Source of the DNA: Paenarthrobacter nitroguajacolicus
GTDB lineage: Bacteria > Actinomycetota > Actinomycetes > Actinomycetales > Micrococcaceae
DNA length: 64,000 nt
Assembly (NCBI RefSeq): GCF_029952445.1
Contig: NZ_JAQPPK010000010.1
Location: 62,001 to 126,000 of the forward strand
Direction of reading: 5' to 3'
Made by a program: the position numbers and the translations under genes. Below, one piece after another: positions 33,662-41,983 of the stretch. The notes below the pieces were generated by a model. That model had not been told where the DNA came from. It worked only from the letters and a program-made list of their open reading frames with translations, and ran no database searches. Each line of letters begins with the position of its first letter. Position 1 is the first letter of the stretch.

Positions 33662-34875
33662 ATCAGCGGATGCGGGAACGGATTGGAGGAGACAAATCCC
33701 GGCCGCGAGAGGGACAAGCCCTTGGATTCGTCCATAGTCAGCTGAACGGCGCCGGGGCAGATGACTTTGCCCGATACCCAACCCAGCTCCCTGATAGCCA
33801 GAGGCAACCTGTGCGTAAGGTTCACCCAATGGCACCCGATCTCCTGGCGGGCAAAGTACTTCAGCAGATCCTCAACGTCGGGTACCGGCTGTGGCTCTGG
33901 AATCGCGGCGAGCGGAAAAATAGCCACCCAGTCCTGCAGCCCGGCAACGGCCGGTGCGGTGCTCCAAAAATCGGCCCGCGAGCTGTCATCGGTAACGGAT
34001 GCCCCGACGTCAAAGGCGGAGGCTTCCCGCGACAGGAACAACTCCCTGATTTGAAGTCCTTCCTGCAACGCTCCGAGCAGCGCGGTCACGGGATCGGGCG
34101 AGGCTTTGAGGCCCACAGCGCCAAACGGAGTAGCCCCAGTGGCACCAATGACGATGCATACCGCCGTTAGCAGTGGGGAGCCTTCGGCCGGAATGAAAGC
34201 CAGGGTGTGGTTCACTCCCGCTGCCCGCGCCGCCTCCACCAAGACGCCGAGGCTTTGGGATTTTGCTGCCACCGGTAAATCATCAATGTCCACGCGGTGG
34301 AGCGGTGCGGCCGCATGCCAGGCCGCCAGGAAAGCATCCCTTTCCATCACTTCCGCCAGGCCTGCCCTTTGAGCGAAAGCCTCGGTCGGTCCCGATGCTG
34401 CACCATTCGGCGAAGCATCGAAGAACCGCTCCCACGGCTCAGGCCCGACGCCCAGGTAGTCAGACACCGGTTGGTAGTCAACCACAGGCCCCGGAACATG
34501 TGATTCTTTTCCGGACAGGAGATCTACTGCCCTGTACCAAGGAAAGTCGCACGCCAGAGCCGAAGCCCGCCCCAGCCCACCGGTCACAAAGTCGACACGC
34601 CGCTCTGCGTCATCGGGCGCCAGAAGATGTTCGGGGTCAGCTGGTGACGGCACCAACGCGAACCGCTCCACAGCCTCGCCGGCACCCCGGACCAGGGAGC
34701 CGCGCCGCCTTACATCAAAGGCTCCGACGGCGGATGCGAACCCCTCACCGCTGGAGCCGGCGTTGGCAAGAACCGCCACAGTCCGCCAGAGTCCCGTCTC
34801 GTTGGGCGGATAGACCGTCGCTTCTGAAACGAGCCCAGCCGCAGGATCGAGAGTCCGTACAGGATCGACGCTCAT
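33658..34875 (-). CDS. YcaO-domain protein of the daptide operon
   Basis: 405 aa. The ATP-binding YcaO region is clear: NAGSSGEGF, then LVRGAGEAVERFAL, and AGLAEVMERDAFLAAWH, with the paired Glu/Arg motifs that hold Mg-ATP. The C-terminus ends NPFPHPLI, which contains PxPxP, the motif typical of cyclodehydratase YcaOs. Such enzymes activate backbone amides to form azolines, amidines or thioamides, normally with a partner protein; none other than MpaD is obvious. ATG 34875 overlaps the mpaM stop by 4 nt and its own stop overlaps mpaP. Confidence 0.88.
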   Translation of the reverse strand: MSVDPVRTLDPAAGLVSEATVYPPNETGLWRTVAVLANAGSSGEGFASAVGAFDVRRRGSLVRGAGEAVERFALVPSPADPEHLLAPDDAERRVDFVTGGLGRASALACDFPWYRAVDLLSGKESHVPGPVVDYQPVSDYLGVGPEPWERFFDASPNGAASGPTEAFAQRAGLAEVMERDAFLAAWHAAAPLHRVDIDDLPVAAKSQSLGVLVEAARAAGVNHTLAFIPAEGSPLLTAVCIVIGATGATPFGAVGLKASPDPVTALLGALQEGLQIRELFLSREASAFDVGASVTDDSSRADFWSTAPAVAGLQDWVAIFPLAAIPEPQPVPDVEDLLKYFARQEIGCHWVNLTHRLPLAIRELGWVSGKVICPGAVQLTMDESKGLSLSRPGFVSSNPFPHPLI

Positions 34876-35687
34876 GCCCCGCACACCCAAAGCTCAATGT
34901 CGTTCAGCCCCACGGCCTGTGCAGGAATCCGCACGGGCTGCCGTTCCAGGATGCTGAGTCCTTCGCCCACGAGTTCCTCCTCTATCAGGGCGTTCCCCAC
35001 GAAGGCGACGTCACTGGAGTAGGCGGAGGACCGGTAGGTACCGCCCTCGTTGAAGCTCACGTGGATCATGGTGACGTGCCTGGCGCCGTTCATGGGATCG
35101 CGGCTTTCGGCGGTGATGAGGAATGCATCCTCCCCAAGCGCTGAGATGGTGGTGGCGCCGTCGTCGGATGCTGTTCCCTGGCTGTCCGCGTTCAGGACGG
35201 TCAGCAGGAAGCGGCCGTCAGGTGCGAGGTTGTGGCGCACTCGTCGGAACAGTTGTCGCCGGTCATCGCGGCCCAGAAGGGTGACCGAGCTGGCCCCGAG
35301 AACAACGCAACCGAACCCGCCGTCGAGCTCGAAGCGGGACATGTCGGCGTTCACCAGCCCAACGTCAACCTTGCGCGGGTTGAACTTGGAGGTGCTTACC
35401 CTGCCGCGCAGAAGCTCCAGCATTTCCGGGGACGAATCGACCGCAGTCAGAGGACGCCCCAAGGCCAGCAGGGCGCGGGTAATTCGCCCGGACCCCGCGG
35501 CCAGTTCCAGGATGGGGCCGGTGGTCTTGCGGGCAGCCGCTTGGATCTCCGGGAGTTCGGTGAGGTCGTCGGCGGTGATCCGGTCGTAGAGACGCGAACC
35601 CGATGTGCTGTAGAGGTCCTCGGGCGGGTCCAAGTGCCCGAGGACGCGCAGGATGGCGTCAACGGTCTTGTCAGGTGCAGGGTTCAT
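34872..35687 (-). CDS. mpaM: Daptide biosynthesis methyltransferase (MpaM-like)
   Basis: 271 aa, class I SAM-dependent methyltransferase. Motif I is ILELAAGSGRITRALL, motif II-like TAVDSSPEMLELL, and GFGCVVLGASSVTLL follows. In daptides it places two methyl groups on the new C-terminal amine. ATG 35687 follows AAGGAC. Separated from the precursor genes by 86 bases that hold a hairpin, and coupled to the YcaO gene downstream by a 4-nt overlap. Confidence 0.83.
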   Translation of the reverse strand: MNPAPDKTVDAILRVLGHLDPPEDLYSTSGSRLYDRITADDLTELPEIQAAARKTTGPILELAAGSGRITRALLALGRPLTAVDSSPEMLELLRGRVSTSKFNPRKVDVGLVNADMSRFELDGGFGCVVLGASSVTLLGRDDRRQLFRRVRHNLAPDGRFLLTVLNADSQGTASDDGATTISALGEDAFLITAESRDPMNGARHVTMIHVSFNEGGTYRSSAYSSDVAFVGNALIEEELVGEGLSILERQPVRIPAQAVGLNDIELWVCGA

Positions 35688-35720
35688 CAGCTTGTCCTTG
35701 GGAGGGTGGTTGGGAGGAGC

Positions 35721-35757
35721 GCACGCGGGCAGTCGAAGTAGGTGACCACCCGCGTGC
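35721..35757 (-). terminator. Intra-operon hairpin between precursors and mpaM (attenuator candidate)
   Basis: GCACGCGGG (35721-35729) and CCCGCGTGC (35749-35757) form a 9-bp stem with a 19-base loop in the 86-base gap after the last precursor gene. Partial termination or 3'-end protection here would make precursor mRNA more abundant than enzyme mRNA, a common feature of RiPP operons. Confidence 0.5.
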
Positions 35758-35773
35758 ACTGGCAGGGTGGCGC

Positions 35774-35899
35774 TTAGGTAGCCGCGATTCCGACGACGAT
35801 GCCGGCGATGATGATTACGTCACCAACGCGGATGTACCACGGCGTATCATCCGGGGTGTCGAGGTTTTCAAGCTCTTCGATGGCCAGTTGAGGTCCCAT
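35774..35899 (-). CDS. mpaA: Daptide precursor peptide 1 (MpaA-like)
   Basis: 41 aa, below the length cut of ordinary ORF calling. A polar acidic leader (LAIEELENLDTPDD) is followed by a hydrophobic core (WYIRVGDVIIIAGIVVG) ending IAAT. A C-terminal Thr is the residue modified by MpaB. AAAGGAG lies 8 nt before ATG 35899. The leader block shares E-E/Q-L/I-E-x4-PD with the two precursors upstream. Confidence 0.88.
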   Translation of the reverse strand: MGPQLAIEELENLDTPDDTPWYIRVGDVIIIAGIVVGIAAT

Positions 35900-35945
35900 T
35901 GCTGTCTCCTTTCACTGATAGTTCCTGCGGGGATGCTGCCGTGTT

Positions 35946-36071
35946 TTAGGTGATGCTCACGGCAATGAGTCCAAGGGCTACTCCTTGGGAGACCCCGATG
36001 AACCAGTTGTTGAAGTCCGGGGTATCCATGGACTCAATCTCCTGAATGGAGAGGTTGAGCTGTTTCTGCAT
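35946..36071 (-). CDS. mpaA: Daptide precursor peptide 2 (MpaA-like)
   Basis: 41 aa. Leader LNLSIQEIESMDTPDF; core NNWFIGVSQGVALGLIAVSIT, ending in the modifiable Thr. GAAGGGGGG lies about 10 nt before ATG 36071. The last four residues (VSIT) equal those of precursor 3, which suggests a common recognition end for the oxidase. Confidence 0.88.
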   Translation of the reverse strand: MQKQLNLSIQEIESMDTPDFNNWFIGVSQGVALGLIAVSIT

Positions 36072-36117
36072 GCGCGTTCACCCCCCTTCATTGCTGCTGG
36101 AATGTTGGGGCTCGGCC

Positions 36118-36258
36118 TCAGGTGATGGAGACGGCGATGCCCACCAGGGCCAGGCCCACGGTGATCCCGTGGATCCGTTCGCTCCAGTCGTCCGGTACGG
36201 CAATGCTCTCGAGTTCCTGGATGTTCAGATCCAGCGTCTTGGGTGCAGCGTTGATCAT
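36118..36258 (-). CDS. mpaA: Daptide precursor peptide 3 (MpaA-like)
   Basis: 46 aa. Leader LDLNIQELESIAVPDD; core starting WSERIHG and ending VGIAVSIT, again a C-terminal Thr. AGGAGGT lies 7 nt before ATG 36258, the best ribosome site of the three. Begins 4 bases after the mpaB stop, so it is the first precursor in the mRNA and is directly linked to the oxidase gene. Confidence 0.88.
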   Translation of the reverse strand: MINAAPKTLDLNIQELESIAVPDDWSERIHGITVGLALVGIAVSIT

Positions 36259-36262
36259 GTGC

Positions 36263-37465
36263 TCACCTCCTTTCCCTTGCTGATCGGGGTGTTCCCTCGG
36301 GCAAGTCGTTCCGGGTGGCGCAGCTCAGGACGTGCATGACATCGCCCAGGCTGAGTCCCTTCAACATTGGAAGGACGCCGCCCCAATTTCGCAGCGAGGC
36401 AGCGGCCACGTCGCGGACTGTTTCCTCGGTGCATCCCGTGAGCCGGGGAATGCCCCACTCGTCGATGAGTTGGGCCACGCCCCGCGCAGGATCCGGGTAC
36501 AGGTGGGGCAGTCCAAGGGTGGCCTCGAACCAGAGCTTGTCCAGCCTGCTGGCGTCGCCCCAGGTAACGTTCCCGTTCCCGACTTCCTGCCACACCGGCG
36601 CGATCAATGACGCCGTCGCGGTCATCTTGCGCGCTCCCGTCAGGTAGGCCAGCTCGTTGGCCACGTACCAGTGCTTGGCGCCGTAGGGGTTGCGGCCGAT
36701 GAGCGACCAACCAGTGTGGGTCTCCATACTGAGCCGGGCCGCCTCCAACCGCTTTTCCGGCGAGTCACGGCGCCTCACGTCCTCGCCGAGCCGGACGATC
36801 CTGGCCACGAGTCGGTAGGCGTCGTTGTCGAACATGTTGGCGCTGCTGCCGGTTATCACGCCGGCCACCCGGAGGAACGCTTCCAGCAAGCCTTCGAGGA
36901 CCAGCCCCTGCGGCAAGGTGGCGAGGTGGCCGGCGTCGAGCACTGCAACGTCACCGGCCAGCTGTGGCGACGCCAGCAGACGGCGTCCGACGCCGGTGTC
37001 CAGGCACGCTACGGCGCTCACTTCGGCGCTGGTTCCCACCGTTGTTGGAAGCAGGACGGTTTTGGGGCGTTTGCTGGAATGCGGCACCGGAGGCAGCACC
37101 AGAAGGCCCGAACGGTTGGCGTTGCGTTCGACGAAGATCGCCAGGCTGGGGTCGCCGACGAACATGGCCCCAAGCTTCACCGCGTCCAGGACGGAGCCGC
37201 CGCCAAGGCCCACCACCGTGTCCAGCCGATGCTGTTGGATGAACTCGGCCACCGCGCGGACGGTTCCCGGATTGACTGGGGTGGCGTCCAGCTCAAGGAC
37301 CTGCACTCCTTTGAGATCGCCGTTCAGAAGCCGGTCCCGGTGGACGTCCAGGGAGGCATCAGTTATGAGTCCCACCCGGCCGCGGACCACGGAGCCCACG
37401 TATTTGGCCGTCATGCCGGGCCCAAGGATCACGCACCGGGTCTTCCACGTTCTGTCCGCGATCAT
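36263..37465 (-). CDS. mpaB: Daptide biosynthesis dehydrogenase, iron-ADH-like (MpaB-like)
   Basis: 400 aa, iron-containing alcohol dehydrogenase fold. VGLGGGSVLDAVKLGAM holds the dinucleotide GGGS loop; TTVGTSAEVS and the His in MET-HTGWSLIG plus KHWYVANELAY lie where the family binds metal. In daptides it oxidises the C-terminal Thr side chain and releases CO2 to leave a ketone. ATG 37465 overlaps the mpaC stop by 4 nt. Confidence 0.85.
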   Translation of the reverse strand: MIADRTWKTRCVILGPGMTAKYVGSVVRGRVGLITDASLDVHRDRLLNGDLKGVQVLELDATPVNPGTVRAVAEFIQQHRLDTVVGLGGGSVLDAVKLGAMFVGDPSLAIFVERNANRSGLLVLPPVPHSSKRPKTVLLPTTVGTSAEVSAVACLDTGVGRRLLASPQLAGDVAVLDAGHLATLPQGLVLEGLLEAFLRVAGVITGSSANMFDNDAYRLVARIVRLGEDVRRRDSPEKRLEAARLSMETHTGWSLIGRNPYGAKHWYVANELAYLTGARKMTATASLIAPVWQEVGNGNVTWGDASRLDKLWFEATLGLPHLYPDPARGVAQLIDEWGIPRLTGCTEETVRDVAAASLRNWGGVLPMLKGLSLGDVMHVLSCATRNDLPEGTPRSARERR

Positions 37466-38730
37466 GCGAACACCCCGTCATTGTGGGCTTCCTTGAGGCC
37501 CTGTGTGATGGCGGCGCGGAGTTCCTGAAAATTCTCATCGGTGTACGTCAGGGCTGGCAGGAGCTGGATTCGTCCTGGCCCTGGCTGCACGATGGCTCCG
37601 GCTTGGTGGATGCGCTTGACCACAGCCAAGGTGGCGTTGGGCGAGAGTGCCAGCCTGTTTTCCGAGTGGAGTTTGATGCCCCGCATGCAGCCCCGGCCGG
37701 TTGAGTCACCAATGCCCGGGATCTGTTTCAGTTGGCGGATCAGGCTGTCCAAACCGGCGGAGACACTGCTGGTGAGGTTTAGGTGGTCTAGCCGCTTCAT
37801 CTCCCGGATGGTGGCCAGGATCGCTGCGCACGTGGATGGGGTACCTGCTTGTGTCTCGCCGTGCACGAAAACGGATTCCGTGGTGTCAAAGATGTCCGTG
37901 ATCCGTTGGGCTACCAGGAGGGCGGCGCAAGCACTGGTCCCGTTGGTGAGGCCTTTCGATGTGACGACGACATCCGGGGCTTGAGCCCACTCATCGGAGA
38001 CAAACCAGGAACTGACGCGGCCGAAACCCGTGGCCACCTCGTCGGCGACCAGCAGGAAGCCGTGCTCCTTTCGTTGTTTCAGTACTTCCGCCAGGAAATC
38101 TTCGTGTACTGCGTCAGCACCCGAACCGAGAACCGGTTCAATGACGACGGCGGCGACCCGATGGCCTTCGCGACGCATCAGGTTCTTCAGCTCGGCAGCT
38201 TGGTCCTGGAAACCGATGTGGCGGATGTTGCGGGAATCGATGCCATAAACTGCTTGGCCAAGATCATCCCCACTGAGCGCTTGGCTGCCGTAGGTGAGGC
38301 CGTGGTAGCTGCCTTTCAGGCCGACGATCAGCTTCCGTTCGGGTTGTCCATTCAGGGCAGAATACTGGCGTGCCAGCTTCATCACGGCATCGTTGGCAGC
38401 ACTTCCCGACGTGGAGAAAATCACCCGGTGGTAGGGGTGTGCGGGCAAGGCGAGGAGAGCCTCCGCTGCCTCTATGGCCTTCCGGTGCGCGGTGCGGAAC
38501 ATCGGCAGATAGGACGCTTCACGCAGCTGCGACTCCACTGCTTCGGCAATGGCCTTGTTGCCGAAGCCGAGATTGGCGTTCCAGAGGCCGCTCTTCGCGC
38601 ACAGCCGGCGTTGGCCGTCCTCAAAGGTGACGTGGACGCCGTCGGCGTTTACTGCGGTGTGGCTCTCCCGGTTGAAATCGTGCTGGGTCACCAGAGGAAC
38701 CCAAACAGGCAGGTGCCCGCCGCCCATCAC
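37462..38730 (-). CDS. mpaC: Daptide biosynthesis aminotransferase, class III PLP (MpaC-like)
   Basis: 422 aa. Class III aminotransferase signatures: FSTSGSAANDAVMKLAR (phosphate loop), VIEPVLGSGADAVHEDFL, LVADEVATGFGRVSSWF (the Asp that holds the pyridine ring) and VTSKGLTNG with the PLP Lys. In daptides it converts the C-terminal ketone to an amine. ATG 38730 overlaps the mpaD stop by 4 nt. Confidence 0.88.
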   Translation of the reverse strand: MMGGGHLPVWVPLVTQHDFNRESHTAVNADGVHVTFEDGQRRLCAKSGLWNANLGFGNKAIAEAVESQLREASYLPMFRTAHRKAIEAAEALLALPAHPYHRVIFSTSGSAANDAVMKLARQYSALNGQPERKLIVGLKGSYHGLTYGSQALSGDDLGQAVYGIDSRNIRHIGFQDQAAELKNLMRREGHRVAAVVIEPVLGSGADAVHEDFLAEVLKQRKEHGFLLVADEVATGFGRVSSWFVSDEWAQAPDVVVTSKGLTNGTSACAALLVAQRITDIFDTTESVFVHGETQAGTPSTCAAILATIREMKRLDHLNLTSSVSAGLDSLIRQLKQIPGIGDSTGRGCMRGIKLHSENRLALSPNATLAVVKRIHQAGAIVQPGPGRIQLLPALTYTDENFQELRAAITQGLKEAHNDGVFA

Positions 38731-39821
38731 AGAGCCCCAAGAAGGTCGATGCCCAGCCGGTCGAATTGCGCTATCACGGCACGGGCAGAGACCCCGGCGT
38801 CGGCTGGCGAAACGCCCAAAGTCTGAGCAGCAACACCGGCTGCCGCCTCAACGTCCCGCAGGTTCGAGAATGCTTCCACGAGGGTCGCGACGTCGGCACC
38901 AACCTTGAAAACCCTGCCGGTTCCGGTGTCCAGAAGCCGGAACTCACCCTGGCGCTCAAGGATGAACGGAGCTCTGGGGAGCGGCAGACTGTGGGACTCT
39001 CCTGCGCCGTAAAGGCTGAGTCCGAAACCTACCAGCCGTGTGTCCTCCCGCTGCTCCCTGAGGACGAATTTCCAGGCATCAAGCGCTGCGAGATAGCGCG
39101 GAATCCAAGGGCGCTGGTTGAGGCCCATCCGGACCATGGAGGCGTCGCACACCGAGGCAATCACAGATTCGGGTGCGAGCGGGACTGCTTTGAGGCGGAC
39201 GTCATGCAACGGATCTCCCACTCGCCCGATCACCGTGCCGTAGGGGCCATTGAGCACCGTCCCATCCGCAGCAATGTGCACTCGCGTCAAGGATCTGTTC
39301 ACGCTGCCGAATCCGGCAAGGAAACCACGCTCGGCCAGAACCGCATTGACCTCAGTGAGCTGCCGGACGAAATGCCCTGAGCGGCGTGCTTCCTCTGCGT
39401 CGGCGAAGAACGCTTCCCAGTCGTCCTGGCCAGCAAGCCTTACGACGGTTGCGCCCACTAGGTTGATGAACGGGACGGCCACATAGTCCTGGATCTCCAG
39501 GCTCAGGGTCCCGTCCACCAGGACTTCCTCCCCTGGTTCATCAAAGGTGCCCTTGACGGAGACAATCGCCGGATCGTCAGCATCACCGTCCACCACCAGC
39601 ACCACGGAACCGTCGCCAGCCAGGGTCTTGGCGTACTCGGTATGGGCATGGTTTTCCACGAACACCGTGTGGCCAGGAATCCGGGCCGCTATGCCGGTGA
39701 CCCACTGATCCACGGCTGCGGCCACGGTCTGCTGATGATTCAACGCCAAAGTGCCAACCCCCAATAGTTGTGCCTGTTCACTGGACGAGCCCTCAGCGGG
39801 GTTCGTTCTTGAGATGGACAC
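38727..39821 (-). CDS. mpaD: Daptide biosynthesis RiPP recognition protein (MpaD-like)
   Basis: 364 aa with no clear catalytic motif. The C-terminal third (LDTGTGRVFKVGADVATLVEAFSNLRDVEAAAGVAAQTLG) has the helix-turn-helix-like look of a RiPP recognition element. In daptide clusters MpaD is needed with MpaC to transaminate and is thought to recruit the leader. GTG 39821 has no evident ribosome site; translation may be leaderless or start later. First gene of the operon, preceded by four direct repeats. Confidence 0.72.
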   Translation of the reverse strand: MSISRTNPAEGSSSEQAQLLGVGTLALNHQQTVAAAVDQWVTGIAARIPGHTVFVENHAHTEYAKTLAGDGSVVLVVDGDADDPAIVSVKGTFDEPGEEVLVDGTLSLEIQDYVAVPFINLVGATVVRLAGQDDWEAFFADAEEARRSGHFVRQLTEVNAVLAERGFLAGFGSVNRSLTRVHIAADGTVLNGPYGTVIGRVGDPLHDVRLKAVPLAPESVIASVCDASMVRMGLNQRPWIPRYLAALDAWKFVLREQREDTRLVGFGLSLYGAGESHSLPLPRAPFILERQGEFRLLDTGTGRVFKVGADVATLVEAFSNLRDVEAAAGVAAQTLGVSPADAGVSARAVIAQFDRLGIDLLGAL

Positions 39822-39861
39822 TATGGGCGCGGATGAGGCCCACGATCGGAAAAATCCGAAT

Positions 39862-39933
39862 TAGGTGGCGAATCGGGGCAAAATAGGTGGTGAAAACGCA
39901 GAACTAGGTGGTGACCCGGGTCGGCATAGGTGG
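39862..39933. repeat. Four TAGGTGG direct repeats spaced 21-22 bp upstream of the daptide operon
   Basis: TAGGTGG occurs at 39862, 39884, 39905 and 39927 (spacings 22, 21, 22), i.e. on one face of the helix at two turns apart. On the operon strand it reads CCACCTA. The first copy ends 47 bases before the mpaD start. The pattern suggests a cooperative activator site; no adjacent regulator gene is present. Confidence 0.65.
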
Positions 39934-39938
39934 TGGGT

Positions 39939-40457
39939 TCAGTGCCCGATCATCTCCAGGCATCCCCCGTCCATGATGCTGCCGCCGGCGGCAACCGAGA
40001 CCTCACCCGCCAGCGGCACGACGCCGTAGAGGCAGCCGCCGCTGGGAACCGAAACGCCGAATCTCAGGCCGTTGCCGCCGTCGTCCGTTTGTACTTCCTT
40101 GAGGTCCAAGGCCGCGAAGGCTCCTTTGACCTCGTCTGCGGTGACGGGCCGTGCGAGCGCTTCGAGTGCATCCTTCGCGGGCGCAACATGCTGGTTGAGC
40201 AACGCCTGCATCTCAGGGCCAAGCTTTCGCCTCTGCCGATACATTTCGTTCGCAGCCATGGCGGCGTCGCCGTCGTATTGGACACAATTGCCGCCTTGCG
40301 GTTCCGTGCCTGTGATGGGGCAGGCCGCGGTTGGAGTGGGGCTCGCGGGCGTCGTGGCTGGTGGACTTGCGGCCGGGGGAACGCCGCAGCCCGTCAGGGC
40401 AGTAATTACGACGGCGGTAATCGCCAGGGCTGTCATCGGTGCGTTGGTTTTCCCCAT
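39939..40457 (-). CDS. Lipoprotein, unknown
   Basis: 172 aa. A signal sequence with a lipobox (ITALTGC) precedes a Pro/Ser/Thr-rich linker and a folded region rich in Cys (four in the mature part). No family recognised. ATG 40457 was chosen; the frame upstream is not coding-like. Lies upstream of the daptide repeats on the same strand; whether it belongs to that unit is unclear. Confidence 0.6.
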   Translation of the reverse strand: MGKTNAPMTALAITAVVITALTGCGVPPAASPPATTPASPTPTAACPITGTEPQGGNCVQYDGDAAMAANEMYRQRRKLGPEMQALLNQHVAPAKDALEALARPVTADEVKGAFAALDLKEVQTDDGGNGLRFGVSVPSGGCLYGVVPLAGEVSVAAGGSIMDGGCLEMIGH

Positions 40458-40660
40458 CCAAGGGACGATACGGGATATCAACTTATTTATCGATCGAATT
40501 GCGTAACCAAGGTTGGCCGCTGGAGCTTGGCGGCATGTTTGTAGGAGCGCGGCGACCTTTGCCGCGTTAGATCTGGTCACGGACGCCTGATCGGACCGCG
40601 AGGGCCCCAGCCACTCAGTGTGCAAAGCTGAGCGACCGGGGCGTTTATCTCGAAGTGAAA

Positions 40661-41983
40661 CTACAGAACCGTGGTCCGCGACAGCGACAGGTCCTTGGTT
40701 TCCCGGAAGAACAGGACCACCACCACTGCGGAGACGAGGGCCATGCCCATCAGGTAAAAGGCCGGAGCCAGCGGCGTCCCAAAACCAGCCACCAATCCAG
40801 TTGCCACAAACGGAGCCGTCCCGCCGAAGAGAACGTAAGCCAAGGTGTAGCCAATGGCGGATCCCGAAGCCCGGACCGATGATGGGAACATCTCCACCAG
40901 CGCCGGCACATTCGAAGTTCCAATCACAGCAACCAAAGCTCCCAGAACACTGGTTCCCAGGATCGCGAACCCCAGGCCCAGCGGCATGATGGAGAACGCC
41001 GGGATGGTCATCACCACAAAGCCAACACAGGCCACCAGCAGCATCCGCTTACGCCCATAACGGTCGCTGGCCCGCGCAGCCAAAGGGCAGACCGCTGTGT
41101 ACACCAGCATCGTGATCACGCTCGTGAGCATCGATTCGGCCGAGGAATACCCAAGGCTCGACGTCATGTACGCGATCATGTAACTGCTCATCAGGTAATA
41201 CGCGATCGCGTTCGTGATGCTGTAGCCGAACAAGGTGAAGATCTGGCGAGTACAAAGGCGAATCGCATCTCCCAGTGGCCTCTTCGCCAACTTGCCCTTA
41301 TTTTCGAGGCCGCGGAACACCGGGGTGTCGTCCACGCGCGAACGAATGTACAAGCCGATCAAACCCAGGGGCGCAGCCAGCAGAAACGGGATTCGCCAAC
41401 CCCAGGCTTGGAGATCGGGCGTGCTCAGTGTGGAGGTGATGGCAACGCCCAATAGCGCGCCTGCCACTGAGGCAAGTCCGACCGTGGCCGGGATGATGCT
41501 CGCATAGGTTGCCCGCTTGCCTTCCGGCGCATACTCAACAATGAACGCAGAGGACCCCGTGTACTCACCACCGGTAGTGAAACCCTGAACCGCACGGAAC
41601 ACGAACAGCAGGATCGGAGCCCAAACACCGATCACCGCGAAAGTCGGCAAGACACCGATGCAGAAGGTAGCCGCGCTCATGATCACCACGCACAGGCCAA
41701 GCATCTTGTTGCGACCAATCCGGTCACCGTAACGTCCAAAGAAAGCCGCCCCGAGCGGCCTGGCAATGAAGCCGCCGGCGAAGATCGCCCACACGGCCAG
41801 AAGTGACGCCGTCGTGGAGTAATCCGGGAAGAAGAGCTTCGCGATGGTCACGGACATGACCGCATAAGCCGCGGAGTCGAACCATTCGACGAAGTTTCCG
41901 ACGGCGGCTGCCGCGGCTACGCGCTTGAGGCTCCTGCGAGGGGAAGACTCGGTTTCAGCGACTTTCTCGGTCATCGTATTCAT
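40661..41983 (-). CDS. MFS transporter, metabolite:H+ symporter type
   Basis: 440 aa, 12 helices. The NFVEWFDSAAY start, RPLGAAFFGRYGDRIGRNK and YASIIPATVG stretches match the MHS subfamily, which imports small carboxylates with protons. Its ATG overlaps the ligase stop by 4 nt, so uptake and activation of one acid are joined. Substrate unknown; an aromatic or branched acid is plausible. Confidence 0.83.
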   Translation of the reverse strand: MNTMTEKVAETESSPRRSLKRVAAAAAVGNFVEWFDSAAYAVMSVTIAKLFFPDYSTTASLLAVWAIFAGGFIARPLGAAFFGRYGDRIGRNKMLGLCVVIMSAATFCIGVLPTFAVIGVWAPILLFVFRAVQGFTTGGEYTGSSAFIVEYAPEGKRATYASIIPATVGLASVAGALLGVAITSTLSTPDLQAWGWRIPFLLAAPLGLIGLYIRSRVDDTPVFRGLENKGKLAKRPLGDAIRLCTRQIFTLFGYSITNAIAYYLMSSYMIAYMTSSLGYSSAESMLTSVITMLVYTAVCPLAARASDRYGRKRMLLVACVGFVVMTIPAFSIMPLGLGFAILGTSVLGALVAVIGTSNVPALVEMFPSSVRASGSAIGYTLAYVLFGGTAPFVATGLVAGFGTPLAPAFYLMGMALVSAVVVVLFFRETKDLSLSRTTVL

